Part shown: positions 17,934 through 28,798 of the stretch, one piece after another | How positions within the stretch are numbered: position 1 is the stretch's first letter | Layout: every line of letters begins with the position of its first letter | From: Pseudomonas sp. JM0905a | GTDB lineage: Bacteria; Pseudomonadota; Gammaproteobacteria; Pseudomonadales; Pseudomonadaceae | Reading direction: 5' to 3' | DNA length: 64,000 nt | Assembly: GCF_014700075.1 (NCBI RefSeq) | Contig: NZ_JACXBU010000011.1 | Span: forward strand, 84,328-148,327 | The notes under the pieces: model-generated | Databases searched by the model: none | What the model saw: the letters and a program-made list of their open reading frames with translations, nothing else | What the model was told of the DNA's origin: nothing | Position numbers and translations under genes: made by a program

Positions 17934-18686
17934 TCAGAAGGAATGGCTGAGCAGCACGCCGCCGCCGGATTCCGGGCTGGCATCGGAAAAGCCCGCCAGC
18001 GCGTACAGCTGGATCTTCCACTCCGGCCCGAGCCTTTGCGTCAGGAACAGACTGAATTCCTGGATCTCGTCACCGTCGGAAGTCACCTTCTGCCGCCAGT
18101 CATAGGCCGCGCCCACGGAGGTGTTCGGCGCAACCCGGGTGACCAGGCCGATCGAGGTGTAGATCGGATCGCGGAAGTCGGTATCCGACGGGTCGCCGAA
18201 CTTGCGCCAGCCGAGGGTGGCAAAACCGCTGAACGCGCCGAAGCCCTTGGTGAGATCGACCTGCGCGGAAAAGTCGGTCTTGCCGGTACCCAGGCATTTG
18301 TCCTCATCGGCGGTGGGTACTTTCACCTTGCCGATCAGGTCCACCAGCAGGCTTGCGCCGTCGCTGCCATCCAGCAATGCGTAGTCGGCGCTGGCCACCG
18401 TGTCGCCCACGCCCTCCTCCACGCTTGCGCAATCACCGGCCACGGGCACGCCATCCGGCCCCACTGCGGGGTTGGTGATGCGCAGGTAGGGAACGGTCAG
18501 CTTGTAGATCATCGGGCCGGTTTCGTACTTGGCGATCACCGGGACGTACCAGGTTTCGCTGGTTTTCGGAGTTCCGTAGGACCCCTGCGAGTAGTCGAGC
18601 CCCGTGGACATGCTGAAAACGTCCGATTGGGCTGGCAGCGTCAGGAACAACAACAGGCCGGGGACAAGCGCGCGGGTGGGGCTCAT
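17934..18686 (-). CDS. Putative outer-membrane beta-barrel protein
   Basis: A 250-residue protein with a signal peptide (MSPTRALVPGLLLFLTLPAQS). The rest alternates polar and hydrophobic residues in short strands (STGLDYSQGSYGTPKTSETW, KYETGPMIYKLTVPYLRI) and ends with phenylalanine (LLSHSF), the usual C-terminal residue of outer-membrane barrels. The ATG at 18686 is preferred over an upstream in-frame start at 18743 because the signal peptide begins there. It resembles the loose 'transporter' barrels of the phenol-degradation MetA type. Function unknown. Confidence 0.6.
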   Translation of the reverse strand: MSPTRALVPGLLLFLTLPAQSDVFSMSTGLDYSQGSYGTPKTSETWYVPVIAKYETGPMIYKLTVPYLRITNPAVGPDGVPVAGDCASVEEGVGDTVASADYALLDGSDGASLLVDLIGKVKVPTADEDKCLGTGKTDFSAQVDLTKGFGAFSGFATLGWRKFGDPSDTDFRDPIYTSIGLVTRVAPNTSVGAAYDWRQKVTSDGDEIQEFSLFLTQRLGPEWKIQLYALAGFSDASPESGGGVLLSHSF

Positions 18687-18845
18687 GTCTACCTCGTTGC
18701 GGAGCGGACTTCGACCTTCACGCCGGCACATTGCCCGAGCCACACAGGGCCGCTCGGGGCGCGGCAGCTTCTTGCACCCCGCCCCGCGTCCAGGCGCCCG
18801 AGCAGGATACTTTCCCCAGCTTAGCTGGCCCCGCGAAATCCGCGC

Positions 18846-20342
18846 TCAATGAGGTCCGGAATGATCCACCCGCTCGACCCGCTCCACAGACTCGGGTCGC
18901 TCCACGGATTCAGGCCGTTCGACGCGTTCCACCCGTTCTACCTTTTCGACCCGATCCGGCCTGTCGACCTTGTCGATCCGCTCGATCCGTTCGATGCGCT
19001 CCACGCGAACGCCGTCCTGGAAGATCTCGATCCGTTCGCGGGTTTCCACGCGGTCGCCGGACTCGCGGGTTTCTATGCGCTCCCGACGCTGCAGGTCACC
19101 GGTGGGCGATACCACCTGCCGCTCGACGCGTTGCCGGGTTTCGCCGTCCTCGACACGCACACGGGTCTCATTGCGGTTGCCAGACCCGGAGTTGTCACTG
19201 CCGTGGCCGCTCGAGTCACGCGAGTCGTCCGATCCACCCGAATCATCCGATTTGCCTGAATTGTCCGAATCCTCGTCTTGATGGCCCGAGCCCTGGTGGG
19301 ACGCGCCGTCCTGATGCTCGCGGAGCACCTCGATGTGGTCGGCGCGGATGGTCCGTCCCTTGTCGAACACACCGCGTACGCGGATGCGCTGACCCACCGC
19401 GAGGTCGGCGTGCTTGCCACCGGCGAAGGCGGTGTCGTCGCCCACGTAGGCCGTGAATCCGCCAAATTCGATGCGGTTGCCCTGTTGCGAGTGCACCAGG
19501 CCTTCAATCAGCGCCTTGCCGGAGCGTCCACCAAATGGCAGACCTGGATCGGCGCGGGTCTCGGCCACTTTCAGCTCTTTGCCGTTCCAGGTACCGCGGA
19601 CCAGCACCTCGGCGCTGCGCGGCAGCGACTTGCTCAACGCCAGCCCTTGCAGCTCGCCGGGGCGCTGGACGGCGCCGATGGCGCTGACCTGGGTCAGCTT
19701 CGGCGCCCGGTCGATGCGGCTGGCAACCACTTCGCCCAGGGCATTGCGCAGGCCGCTCACCCGCACCGGCTCGCCGATGCGCAGGCCTTCGGCCACCCGT
19801 GCCCCTGGAGCGAGACGAACCGGCTGGCCCATCACCCGCAGGGCGGCGGTTCCGTTCGCGGCCTCGGTCACCGGACCTTCATAGGCATGCAGAATCGCGA
19901 TGCTCCGAGCTTCCAACCCCCGTGCCGACGTGCCGGCTTCCACTGCCACCACCTGCCCGATAGCCAGGCGATCGGCACTGGCGGACACGCCGTTTTCGCT
20001 GAGCGCGACCTGGTTGTCGAAGTGCACTTCAACGCCGTTAACGCAAATGGAGCCGAAGCCGGTGATGGTGCCGACGATGCCCGTGCCACCAATGCCACCA
20101 TCGCCCACAGGTGCTCCGGTGCCACCAATGCCGCCGTGCTCGGCCGGAGCACCGGTACCGCCGATGCCACCATTCTCCATTGGCGCACCGGTGCCCCCTA
20201 TCCCGCCGGTCGCCACGGCACCCGTGCCGCCCATCCCGCCAGGCTCAAGGCAGGCGGGCGCTGCGTTCACGGAAGGAATGGCGACAAGCAATGGCCCACA
20301 AACCAAGGCCAAGGTGCACAGAACGCGCGTGGCGATGTTCAT
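18846..20342 (-). CDS. Secreted DUF5666-like protein with GGIGGTGAP repeats
   Basis: A 498-residue protein with a signal peptide (to about residue 27, NAA). Residues about 35-85 are five GG(I/M)GGTGA-type repeats. Several small beta domains follow, with the pattern of DUF5666 (GTITGFGSICVNGVEVHF, LAIGQVVAVEAG, VGQRIRVRGVF and similar). The C-terminal third is low complexity: a Ser/Asp/Gly run, then VERxER-type charged repeats to the end. Its start overlaps the stop of the DUF6502-like gene by 4 bp, so the two are translationally coupled. Export to the periplasm or surface is inferred; no function is known to me. Confidence 0.75.
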   Translation of the reverse strand: MNIATRVLCTLALVCGPLLVAIPSVNAAPACLEPGGMGGTGAVATGGIGGTGAPMENGGIGGTGAPAEHGGIGGTGAPVGDGGIGGTGIVGTITGFGSICVNGVEVHFDNQVALSENGVSASADRLAIGQVVAVEAGTSARGLEARSIAILHAYEGPVTEAANGTAALRVMGQPVRLAPGARVAEGLRIGEPVRVSGLRNALGEVVASRIDRAPKLTQVSAIGAVQRPGELQGLALSKSLPRSAEVLVRGTWNGKELKVAETRADPGLPFGGRSGKALIEGLVHSQQGNRIEFGGFTAYVGDDTAFAGGKHADLAVGQRIRVRGVFDKGRTIRADHIEVLREHQDGASHQGSGHQDEDSDNSGKSDDSGGSDDSRDSSGHGSDNSGSGNRNETRVRVEDGETRQRVERQVVSPTGDLQRRERIETRESGDRVETRERIEIFQDGVRVERIERIERIDKVDRPDRVEKVERVERVERPESVERPESVERVERVDHSGPH

Positions 20343-21193
20343 GACGATCCAGGTGTCTTCGGCTTCGAAAGCGCCGGGGGATTAGGTTCAGTGTAGAAAT
20401 ACAGACCGATGGTGATGCGCTGGCGAGCCTCGGGAGGAGGAATGTCGTTGTTTTCCAGATCGGCGGCCAGTTGGTTGAAGGCGATCAGCACCTGCATGCC
20501 TTCTGCCCTGACCGCTTCGCGAATCTGGTCGACGCTGGCCGGGGAAAGGCTGTCGTAGTGAACGCTACGCTCGAAGAATGGCTCGGCCGCCTCGGTAAGG
20601 TTGTGCACGGCGGCGCAGGCATGGTCGTGGAGGTTGTGGCGGAAGTAGGCCGCCATCTCGTCGAATCCGCGCTGCGGGATGAAGGCCATGGTTTCCAGGT
20701 GCACACGGTCCTGGTCATCTATCCGCACGATGCCGAGGCGCTGCCATTCATCCAGCACCACGCGGGCGCGAATGTCCTTGCTGACCTTCGCCACCAGTCC
20801 GTCGAACGAGCCTTCTCCGCCAACGCTTGCCAGGCGCGCCAGCGGCAATGGCTTGCCGGGCTTGGCGCAGAACGGTGCGTTGTTCATCCAGACACTGACC
20901 AGGTGGGCGCCGAAGGACACGTTTTCCGGCAACTCATTCGCCTCTCCGCCAGCCCTGGAACGCAGCCGTTTGACGTCCTTGCGATGGACGCCGGTGAGCA
21001 GGCTGATCCTGCTGTCAGTGGGGGGCTTGTCGTCGAGGCGGAATTCATTCTCGGCAACATCGACGAAGATCTGCTTGAGCAGGTCGGCGAAGCAGTTGTA
21101 GGTCACCCCTTTCCGCAGCATCAACCTCACAATCGGGCGCATGACGTGCTGCAGCGCCGGCAATAGCGAGGGCGGGAAAGTGGGTATTTGCAT
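20339..21193 (-). CDS. DUF6502-like cytoplasmic protein
   Basis: A 284-residue soluble protein with no signal peptide. It contains LMLRKGVTYNCFADLLKQIFVDVAENEF and SRISLLTGVHRKDVKRLR (about residues 28-80), which reads like a helix-turn-helix region, so it may bind DNA. The middle has VLDEWQRLGIVRID, a winged-helix-like stretch. I recognise it as DUF6502-like. It overlaps the DUF5666-like gene by 4 bp and follows a glycine-rich secreted protein gene on the same strand, so all three could be transcribed together. Confidence 0.7.
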   Translation of the reverse strand: MQIPTFPPSLLPALQHVMRPIVRLMLRKGVTYNCFADLLKQIFVDVAENEFRLDDKPPTDSRISLLTGVHRKDVKRLRSRAGGEANELPENVSFGAHLVSVWMNNAPFCAKPGKPLPLARLASVGGEGSFDGLVAKVSKDIRARVVLDEWQRLGIVRIDDQDRVHLETMAFIPQRGFDEMAAYFRHNLHDHACAAVHNLTEAAEPFFERSVHYDSLSPASVDQIREAVRAEGMQVLIAFNQLAADLENNDIPPPEARQRITIGLYFYTEPNPPALSKPKTPGSS

Positions 21194-21401
21194 TCAAGGC
21201 ACTCCTGTTGAAATGAATACAAAAGCCAAGTGGGGAGATCGCCGCTGGGCAAGCTGTCCGTAGCGCCTCCCCACTCTATTAGACGGTGTCGGTCGACCGA
21301 TGATCCTGCTTCGGCTCCCTGGGGCGACCATCACCACCCTCATCACAGATGCCACAAAACCCGGAGCTACGCCGGGCCTTGTGGACAAGCGGACAGACCT
21401 A

Positions 21402-22163
21402 TCAGGCTCCGCCGCGATCATCGCCGACGTCGTGGTCAGGACCATCGTCCGCACCATGGCCTACGCCATGGGCTTCACCGACGTCGTGGTCGGCACCGTC
21501 ATCAGCACCGTGGCCTACACCATGGGCCTCGCCGACGTCGTGGTCGGCGCCATCGTCCGCGCCATGGCCAACGCCGTGGGCTTCACCAACGTCGTGGTCG
21601 GCGCCGTCGTCCGCACCATGGCCAACGCCGTGGGCTTCACCAACGTCGTGGTCAGCGCCGTCGTCCGCGCCATGGCCGACGCCATGGGCTTCGCCGACGT
21701 CGTGGTCGGCGCCGTCATCCGCGCCATTGCGACCGCTGTTGGCGCTACCCGGCCCACTGTTGCCGCCATTGTCGCCGCCGTGACCCGATCCACTATGGCC
21801 GCCACCATCACCAGAATGACCGCCGCCATCGCCACCGTGACCACCACCGCTGCCGCCACCTCCGTGACCGCCGCCACCGCCGCTGCCACTGCCGCCACCA
21901 CCGTGGCCGCCACCACCACCGCTACCACTTCCGCCGCCGCTGCCACCACCACCGTGGCCACCGCCGCCCCCACTGCCACTGCCGCCACCGCCATGGCCGC
22001 CGCCGCCACCACCGCTACCACCGCTACCACCTCCACCGCCGCCGCTGCCACCATCCTTGGCGTATACGTGGGAGAAGCTGCCGATGGAATCGGGTAGAAG
22101 GACTGTCGACGCTGAGAGAACGCCACCAATGGCAAGAGCCAGCAAGCATTTCTTGAGTAGCAT
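21402..22163 (-). CDS. Secreted glycine-rich protein with six identical Asp/His-rich 18-mers
   Basis: A 253-residue protein. The ATG at 22163 has GGAGG upstream and starts a signal peptide (MLLKKCLLALAIGGVLSAS). Residues about 40-125 are Gly/Ser/His-rich (GGGGHGGGGSG type). The C-terminal part is six perfect copies of GADDGADHDVGEAHGVGH and a seventh partial copy. The DNA of these copies differs, but only at silent positions in this frame, while the opposite-strand frame changes, so this frame is the coding one. The Asp/His pattern suggests metal binding. No family recognised; lies upstream of the DUF6502-like gene. Confidence 0.75.
   Translation of the reverse strand: MLLKKCLLALAIGGVLSASTVLLPDSIGSFSHVYAKDGGSGGGGGGSGGSGGGGGGHGGGGSGSGGGGGHGGGGSGGGSGSGGGGGHGGGGSGSGGGGGHGGGGSGGGHGGDGGGHSGDGGGHSGSGHGGDNGGNSGPGSANSGRNGADDGADHDVGEAHGVGHGADDGADHDVGEAHGVGHGADDGADHDVGEAHGVGHGADDGADHDVGEAHGVGHGADDGADHDVGEAHGVGHGADDGPDHDVGDDRGGA
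21426..21749. repeat. 54-bp tandem repeat, six units
   Basis: The core GACGTCGTGGTC (or AACGTCGTGGTC) recurs at 21426, 21480, 21534, 21588, 21642 and 21696, an exact 54-bp period. It encodes the 18-residue repeats of the gene at 21402-22163. Confidence 0.9.
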
Positions 22164-22499
22164 GATGAACCTCCACACGGTAATGCGTAGTCATCTCCCT
22201 ATCGAACGCACGGGTTTGAAATTTCGTGACCGCCCGGTTGAAGCGGCCGAACAACCGGCTTGCCATTTGCCGACAGCAATGGGATCAACCGTCAACATCA
22301 AGCGGTCCGTGTAAGCCAGTTCGGAACTTGCCGTGGGAAAATTTCCCACATCCTCAGGTTAGTCCTATGAGAGTGGGTGTCAACGACCGGCTATCCGGTT
22401 AACCACGCACAAAGAACAACGCCGCCGGCAGGAAACTCCTGCCGGCGGCGTTGGGTTGCGGCTGGGAAAGGCAGGCCCGTCAGGGCCTGCCGGGTGCGG
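22164..22499. other. Gap between the repeat protein gene and katG
   Basis: About 335 bases. It holds the leader and promoter region of the glycine-rich gene on the minus strand and, at 22418-22452, the katG terminator. No other gene is seen. Confidence 0.5.
22418..22452 (-). terminator. katG terminator
   Basis: A 16-bp perfect stem, AACGCCGCCGGCAGGA with its complement around a 3-base centre, about 50 bp past the katG stop, followed on the minus strand by GTTCTTTG. Confidence 0.75.
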
Positions 22500-24716
<2,217 letters not shown>

Positions 24717-24764
24717 TCAGCCAACCGCTCTATTCAGCTTGGAATCGAGGTAGCGTCCCAGCCA

Positions 24765-24801
24765 ATAGGTTTTGGAAATGGCATTCATAGTAGACAAGGA
24801 T
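24765..24801 (-). promoter_or_regulatory. OxyR-like binding site before katG
   Basis: ATAG at 24765 and ATAG at 24787 are 22 bp apart, the spacing of the first and third quarters of the OxyR consensus ATAG-N7-CTAT-N7-ATAG-N7-CTAT. The second and fourth quarters are degenerate (AAAT and GGAT). OxyR control of katG is common, so the site is plausible but weak. Confidence 0.4.
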
Positions 24802-24975
24802 TGTGAATCCCACGTTTGCAGCGACCGCCTGCAAGCCTTGAGCTACGCGGCTCTCCCGTCGAGATATCGCGCTAGATCAATGGCTTCTGAGGTTTATCGC
24901 GCACTGTGCTGAGGAGATTCAGCGGGTTGATCAAGCGAAGTTTCGTCAATAGGCGAATTTAATCGTGAGACAAAC

Positions 24976-25014
24976 GCGAAGGGTGGAGACCGCCGGACGA
25001 TCTCCACCCTTCGC
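24976..25014 (-). terminator. Terminator of the formamidase gene
   Basis: A 14-bp perfect stem (GCGAAGGGTGGAGA and its complement) with an 11-base loop, about 28 bp past the stop at 25042; the minus strand continues GTTTGTC. Confidence 0.7.
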
Positions 25015-25041
25015 ATGCTGGCAATTGCTTTTTCCTGCCGG

Positions 25042-26367
25042 TCAATCGAGCTGGTATTTCTCCCGCACCAGGTGCCCGATTCCCATGCGGTCGAGAATGT
25101 CCATCGGGCACAGCATGGTGACGCGCACTGTCCCAGGCAGGCGGCTGATTTCGATGGAGCCGGTGATGGTGGCGCGGTTCAGCACCTCGTCGTAGGGCAG
25201 CCCGGTGACGTCGGCCGCGCGTTGCAGGCCATTCCTGGTGGCGGCGTTAAGGTCTTCACCGCTGCCGATGAAGGTGATCGGTCCGTTGCGCTCGACTTCG
25301 TGTTGCCCCCAGCGTGCGCCCAGCTCGCCGACCTTGCGGCGTTGTTCGGCGCTCATGGGGCGTGCCATGGGCGGAAGGTCATCGAGGTTCTGCAACAGGA
25401 TCGGACCATCCAGCGTCAGGTGCTTGATCACCTCCACCGTCAGCTCCGTTTCCCCCGAGACATCCGTCGCGTGGCCGGCGATCTCGCCATTGCCCTGCTG
25501 GGCATGCATATCGCCCATGTACACGCCGGCGCCGGGCACCTTCACCGGGCAGATCAGGATGCAGCCCTCGCGCACCGAGTTGGTGTCCATGTGGCCATCG
25601 GTCTTGCTCGCATGAAGCGCTTCGCGGGTCAGCCCGTAGCGATGGGGCGCGTCGATCAGGTGCTGGCCGAAATCGGCGCAGTTGTGCGAATCGGGCATGT
25701 CGATGGCTGGCGTGGTGCCGATGTTGCCGAGGAACGGCCGCATGTGGGCGGCCACGCCGGGCATATCGGCGCGCGCCAGGGAAAGAATCGAATGCTGCGC
25801 GGCCAGTTCCGGCAAGGCGGACATTTCCGGGGCTTTGCCGGCCAGGCCGTTGGCCACGTCCTGGTTAACCGTTAGGCTGACCTGGTTTTCCTGGTCGAAC
25901 ACGATCACGTATCCGTGACTGAAGCGGAAGGCGCTGACTTCCGCACCGCAGTGGTCGCAGCGGATGGCGTCTTCACCAATGCCTTCGACATGGCTGGCCG
26001 GGTGCTCGGTACCGCAGGACGAACAGAATTTGGCAACGAAGGGATCACCGTTGTAGCGCCCCTCGACGAACTTCATCACCCCGGAGGACGTCGCCAGCGA
26101 GGTGACGCGCATTCGCTGGATTTTCAGCGCCACGGCGTCACCCACTTCAGCGCCTTCGATCGCCACCGGTTGTGTCACCTCGTGGCCACCCTGGAAAGCC
26201 GGCGTGATCATTGGCCCCCAGCACCCCGGCGGCGTGCCAGTGATCAGGGTGCCGCCATCGGCCAGTGGTCCCAGCATGGGCAGGCTGGGACCGATGATGC
26301 CGTTGGTGTAGGTCTGGACCCTGAGCTGGTCCACGGCGTAATTCGTATCAGGCAGGTTTCTCGACAT
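25042..26367 (-). CDS. Acetamidase/formamidase-family amidase with a zinc-ribbon-like insert
   Basis: A 441-residue member of the FmdA/AmdA family. It has GCWGPMITPAFQGGHEVTQPVAIEGAEVGDAVAL at about residues 49-82, MPDSHNCADFG in the middle, and VYMGDMHAQQGNGEIAGHATDVSGET with the conserved histidines and glutamate. These enzymes release ammonia from formamide or short amides. A CxxC-N18-CxxC pair at residues 115-140 (FCSSCGT, IRCDHCGAE) looks like a zinc ribbon inserted in the fold. The ATG at 26367 follows GGGAG; the frame runs open further upstream but without family similarity. Confidence 0.85.
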   Translation of the reverse strand: MSRNLPDTNYAVDQLRVQTYTNGIIGPSLPMLGPLADGGTLITGTPPGCWGPMITPAFQGGHEVTQPVAIEGAEVGDAVALKIQRMRVTSLATSSGVMKFVEGRYNGDPFVAKFCSSCGTEHPASHVEGIGEDAIRCDHCGAEVSAFRFSHGYVIVFDQENQVSLTVNQDVANGLAGKAPEMSALPELAAQHSILSLARADMPGVAAHMRPFLGNIGTTPAIDMPDSHNCADFGQHLIDAPHRYGLTREALHASKTDGHMDTNSVREGCILICPVKVPGAGVYMGDMHAQQGNGEIAGHATDVSGETELTVEVIKHLTLDGPILLQNLDDLPPMARPMSAEQRRKVGELGARWGQHEVERNGPITFIGSGEDLNAATRNGLQRAADVTGLPYDEVLNRATITGSIEISRLPGTVRVTMLCPMDILDRMGIGHLVREKYQLD

Positions 26368-26662
26368 GTTGTCTCCCTGGGCCCGCATTGCCTGCGGAAA
26401 AAAGCCCGGAGAGCGAGACGGATCCACTCCCGGGCAATGATTGGCAAGAGCCGTGGTCCGGTGTCCTGCTTGTAGCACCGGTCGGCGGAGGCAGTTCAAC
26501 CCAGGCTTGTATCCGGGATGTAGTGCTCGGGGGCTGGATTCACAAGCACATGTAACGAGGATGGCGCCAGACACAGGCCGATACAGAAACCAGCCGCCGG
26601 CAGTGAACGTCAGGCCGGGAACCTCAGGAGAGAGATCGCATGACCACTCACGGGTACGCCCC

Positions 26663-27583
26663 TTAGACGTTCCACTCCCGTTTGCACTCCATCAGGAAGT
26701 CGACGAACGCACGCAGGCGCAGCGGGACGTGGCGGCCGTGGGGATACAGCAGCGTGTAAGGGCGGGAGCGCCCGCCGAATGGCTGGAGCACTTCAATCAG
26801 CGAACCCTCTTCCAACTCCCGCTCGACGATGAAGCGATAGGTCTGGAACAGACCGGCGCCATGTTTGGCCAGGGTCACGCCGCCGAGCACATCATCCGAG
26901 CAGCAGTAATTGCCGCTGGTGAAAATCTCCCTCTCCCGGCCCTGTTCATTGAACAACCAGGAGATACGGCGCCCGCTGCTGGGCAGCTCGAATTGAATGC
27001 AATCGAACCTCTCCAGGTCGTCCAGCGATTTCGGCGTGCCCACCCTGGCCAGGTATTCCGGCGTGGCGATCACCACCAGCCGGGCATCCTCCAGATGCCG
27101 GGCGATCAGCGTCGAATCGGGCTGGGCGCGCACGCGGATCGCCAGGTCATACCCCTCTCCCACGAAATCGATGTTGCGATTGCTCAGGTGGATGTCGATT
27201 TTCACGCCGGGGTGGCGCTCGCGGAATCGCACCAGCAGCGGCAGGATGCGGTAATGGCCGTAGGTGGTCGGAATGCTGATGCGCAACTCTCCTGTGGGTT
27301 CGAGCTGCTTGCCCATCACTTCACGTTCGGCCTCCACCAACTGCGTCAGCGCCTGTCGACATTGTTCGTAGTAGGAGCGACCACTCTCGGTGAGGCGGAT
27401 GCTGCGGGTCGTCCGCACGAACAGCCGCGTGCCGAGTCGTTCCTCCAAGCGCGAAATCGAGCGGCTCACCGCCGCCGGCGTGACCCCTGCCGACAGTGCT
27501 GCCGAAGTGAAACTTCCCTCCTCCGCGGCAAGACAGAAGAGCTCGATGCTGCCTAACTGGATGTCGTCAAAGTGGCGTTTCAC
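26663..27583 (-). CDS. LysR-family transcriptional regulator
   Basis: A 306-residue regulator with an N-terminal HTH (SIELFCLAAEEGSFTSAALSAGVTPAAVSRSISRLEERLG) and the periplasmic-binding-like effector domain from about residue 90. It is divergent from the tautomerase/FrnE/desulfhydrase group at 27778. The intergenic region contains a composite element that recurs with identical spacing before the SDR gene at 33271, so both promoters are probably bound by this protein. The effector is unknown. Confidence 0.92.
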   Translation of the reverse strand: MKRHFDDIQLGSIELFCLAAEEGSFTSAALSAGVTPAAVSRSISRLEERLGTRLFVRTTRSIRLTESGRSYYEQCRQALTQLVEAEREVMGKQLEPTGELRISIPTTYGHYRILPLLVRFRERHPGVKIDIHLSNRNIDFVGEGYDLAIRVRAQPDSTLIARHLEDARLVVIATPEYLARVGTPKSLDDLERFDCIQFELPSSGRRISWLFNEQGREREIFTSGNYCCSDDVLGGVTLAKHGAGLFQTYRFIVERELEEGSLIEVLQPFGGRSRPYTLLYPHGRHVPLRLRAFVDFLMECKREWNV

Positions 27584-27590
27584 GATTCAT

Positions 27591-27660
27591 TACACCGAGT
27601 ATCAACTGAAGTATCCGAGCCTACATTTATCGTCCAATTTCGCACAAATATAGTTCGGCC
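27591..27660 (+). promoter_or_regulatory. LysR-type promoter element, copy 1
   Basis: TACAC, four bases, TATCAACTGAAGTA (27600-27613), eleven bases, ATTTATCG (27625-27632), ten bases, CACAAATATAGT (27643-27654). The last block contains a -10-like TATAGT without a good -35 box, as expected of an activated promoter. The same blocks with the same spacings occur at 33132-33200. Confidence 0.75.
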
Positions 27661-27777
27661 CGTGCAGTCGATCCCGGCACCTTCCGGTCGTTGCCAAGGC
27701 TTTCCCTGCCCACCGGCAAGTGACAGCCGAGCGCTGACCTGGTGCCACCACCCAAAACTCCTTCCAGGAGACTCAAG

Positions 27778-27984
27778 ATGCCGTTCGTAAGCGTTCGTAT
27801 CACCCGCGATGGCGTGACCCGGGAACAGAAGGCCCAGGTCATCGCCGAGATCACCGAAACCCTGCAGCGCGTGCTGGGCAAACGCCCGGACCTCACCCAC
27901 ATCGTCATCGAAGAAGTGGACACCGATAACTGGGGCTATGCCGGCATGACGACCACGGAGTACCGCAAGAACCAGCCTGGATGA
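27778..27984 (+). CDS. 4-oxalocrotonate tautomerase-family protein
   Basis: A 68-residue tautomerase-superfamily monomer. The ATG at 27778 (CAGGAG upstream) is followed directly by proline, the catalytic N-terminal base after removal of methionine: MPFVSVRITRDGVTREQK. The C-terminal NWGYAGMTTTEYRKNQ matches the small DmpI/YusQ-like group. The first gene of a probable three-gene unit with the FrnE-like and desulfhydrase genes. The substrate is unknown. Confidence 0.88.
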   Translation: MPFVSVRITRDGVTREQKAQVIAEITETLQRVLGKRPDLTHIVIEEVDTDNWGYAGMTTTEYRKNQPG

Positions 27985-28109
27985 TGCCCACTCCAGTGCC
28001 TCCCGCCCGGCGTCCGGCTGGGCGGGAATCCCCTGCCCTCGTTCCGCAGGCAGGCGTGAACGCAACGTCCGCAGCCACCTGACACCTGAAGGAAAACGGA
28101 GAACACCCC

Positions 28110-28757
28110 GTGAGCGAACCCATCCGAATCGACTTCATCTCGGACCCCGTCTGCCCCTGGTGCGCCATTGCGCTCGAAGCACTGGAGCAAGCCCTGGCGC
28201 GATTGCCGGCGGAACTGGATATCGAGCTGGCCTTCCAGCCGTTCGAGCTGAATCCCGGCATGCCAGCCGCCGGTCAGGATGCGGTCGAGCACATCATGCA
28301 GAAGTACGGGCGCAGCGCCACGGATATCGCCCGCAGCCAGGAAAACATCACCACCCGTGGGCTGGACATCGGCTTCCACTTCGACCTCAAGAAGCGTACG
28401 CACTTCTACAACACCTTCGATGCGCACCGCCTGATGCGCTGGGCTGAAACCAGGGGGCGGCAGCGCCCTCTCGCCCATCTGCTGTTCCGCGCCTACTTCA
28501 CCGATGGCCGGAACATCAGCGACCGCGAGACGCTGGCCAGCCTGGCCGACGATGCAGGCCTTGCCCGCGATGAGGCGCTGGAAATACTCTCCTCCGGGCA
28601 GTTCAGCCGGGAAGTCCAGGAGCGCGAGCACCACTACACCAGCCGTGGCGTGCACGCTGTTCCGGCCGTCATCCTCAACGGCAGGCACCTGATCAGCGGC
28701 GCACAACCGGCGGACTACTACGAAAGGGCGCTTCGACAGGTCGCTGCGGAGCACTGA
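28110..28757 (+). CDS. FrnE/DsbA-family thiol oxidoreductase-like protein
   Basis: A 215-residue DsbA-fold protein without signal peptide, hence cytoplasmic. It has the N-terminal FISDPVCPWCAIALEALE with a CPWC active site, QPFELNPGMP, and near the C-terminus GVHAVPAVILNGRHLISGAQP with the cis-proline. FrnE-like proteins act as disulfide isomerases or as 2-hydroxychromene-2-carboxylate isomerase relatives. It starts at GTG 28110 with GGAG upstream. Confidence 0.85.
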   Translation: MSEPIRIDFISDPVCPWCAIALEALEQALARLPAELDIELAFQPFELNPGMPAAGQDAVEHIMQKYGRSATDIARSQENITTRGLDIGFHFDLKKRTHFYNTFDAHRLMRWAETRGRQRPLAHLLFRAYFTDGRNISDRETLASLADDAGLARDEALEILSSGQFSREVQEREHHYTSRGVHAVPAVILNGRHLISGAQPADYYERALRQVAAEH

Positions 28758-28798
28758 AGAACACCATCACGACCTTTCCCATGCCGGAGGGAACCTCC

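Noticed and set aside
19278..20396. Plus-strand frame opposite the DUF5666-like gene
   Set aside because: It crosses the boundary to the next gene, has no family character, and the minus-strand gene has a signal peptide and repeats in frame.
21426..21749. Tandem 54-bp units as a CRISPR array or iteron origin
   Set aside because: There are no unique spacers between identical repeats, the units are contiguous, and they are in frame with a signal-peptide-bearing gene.
21300..22097. Long plus-strand frame opposite the glycine-rich gene with a repeated MGF-DVVVG pattern
   Set aside because: It has no ribosome site or signal, its repeats vary in residues where the minus-strand frame is perfectly constant, and the minus frame has a signal peptide and GGAGG. 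It is a shadow of the repeat.
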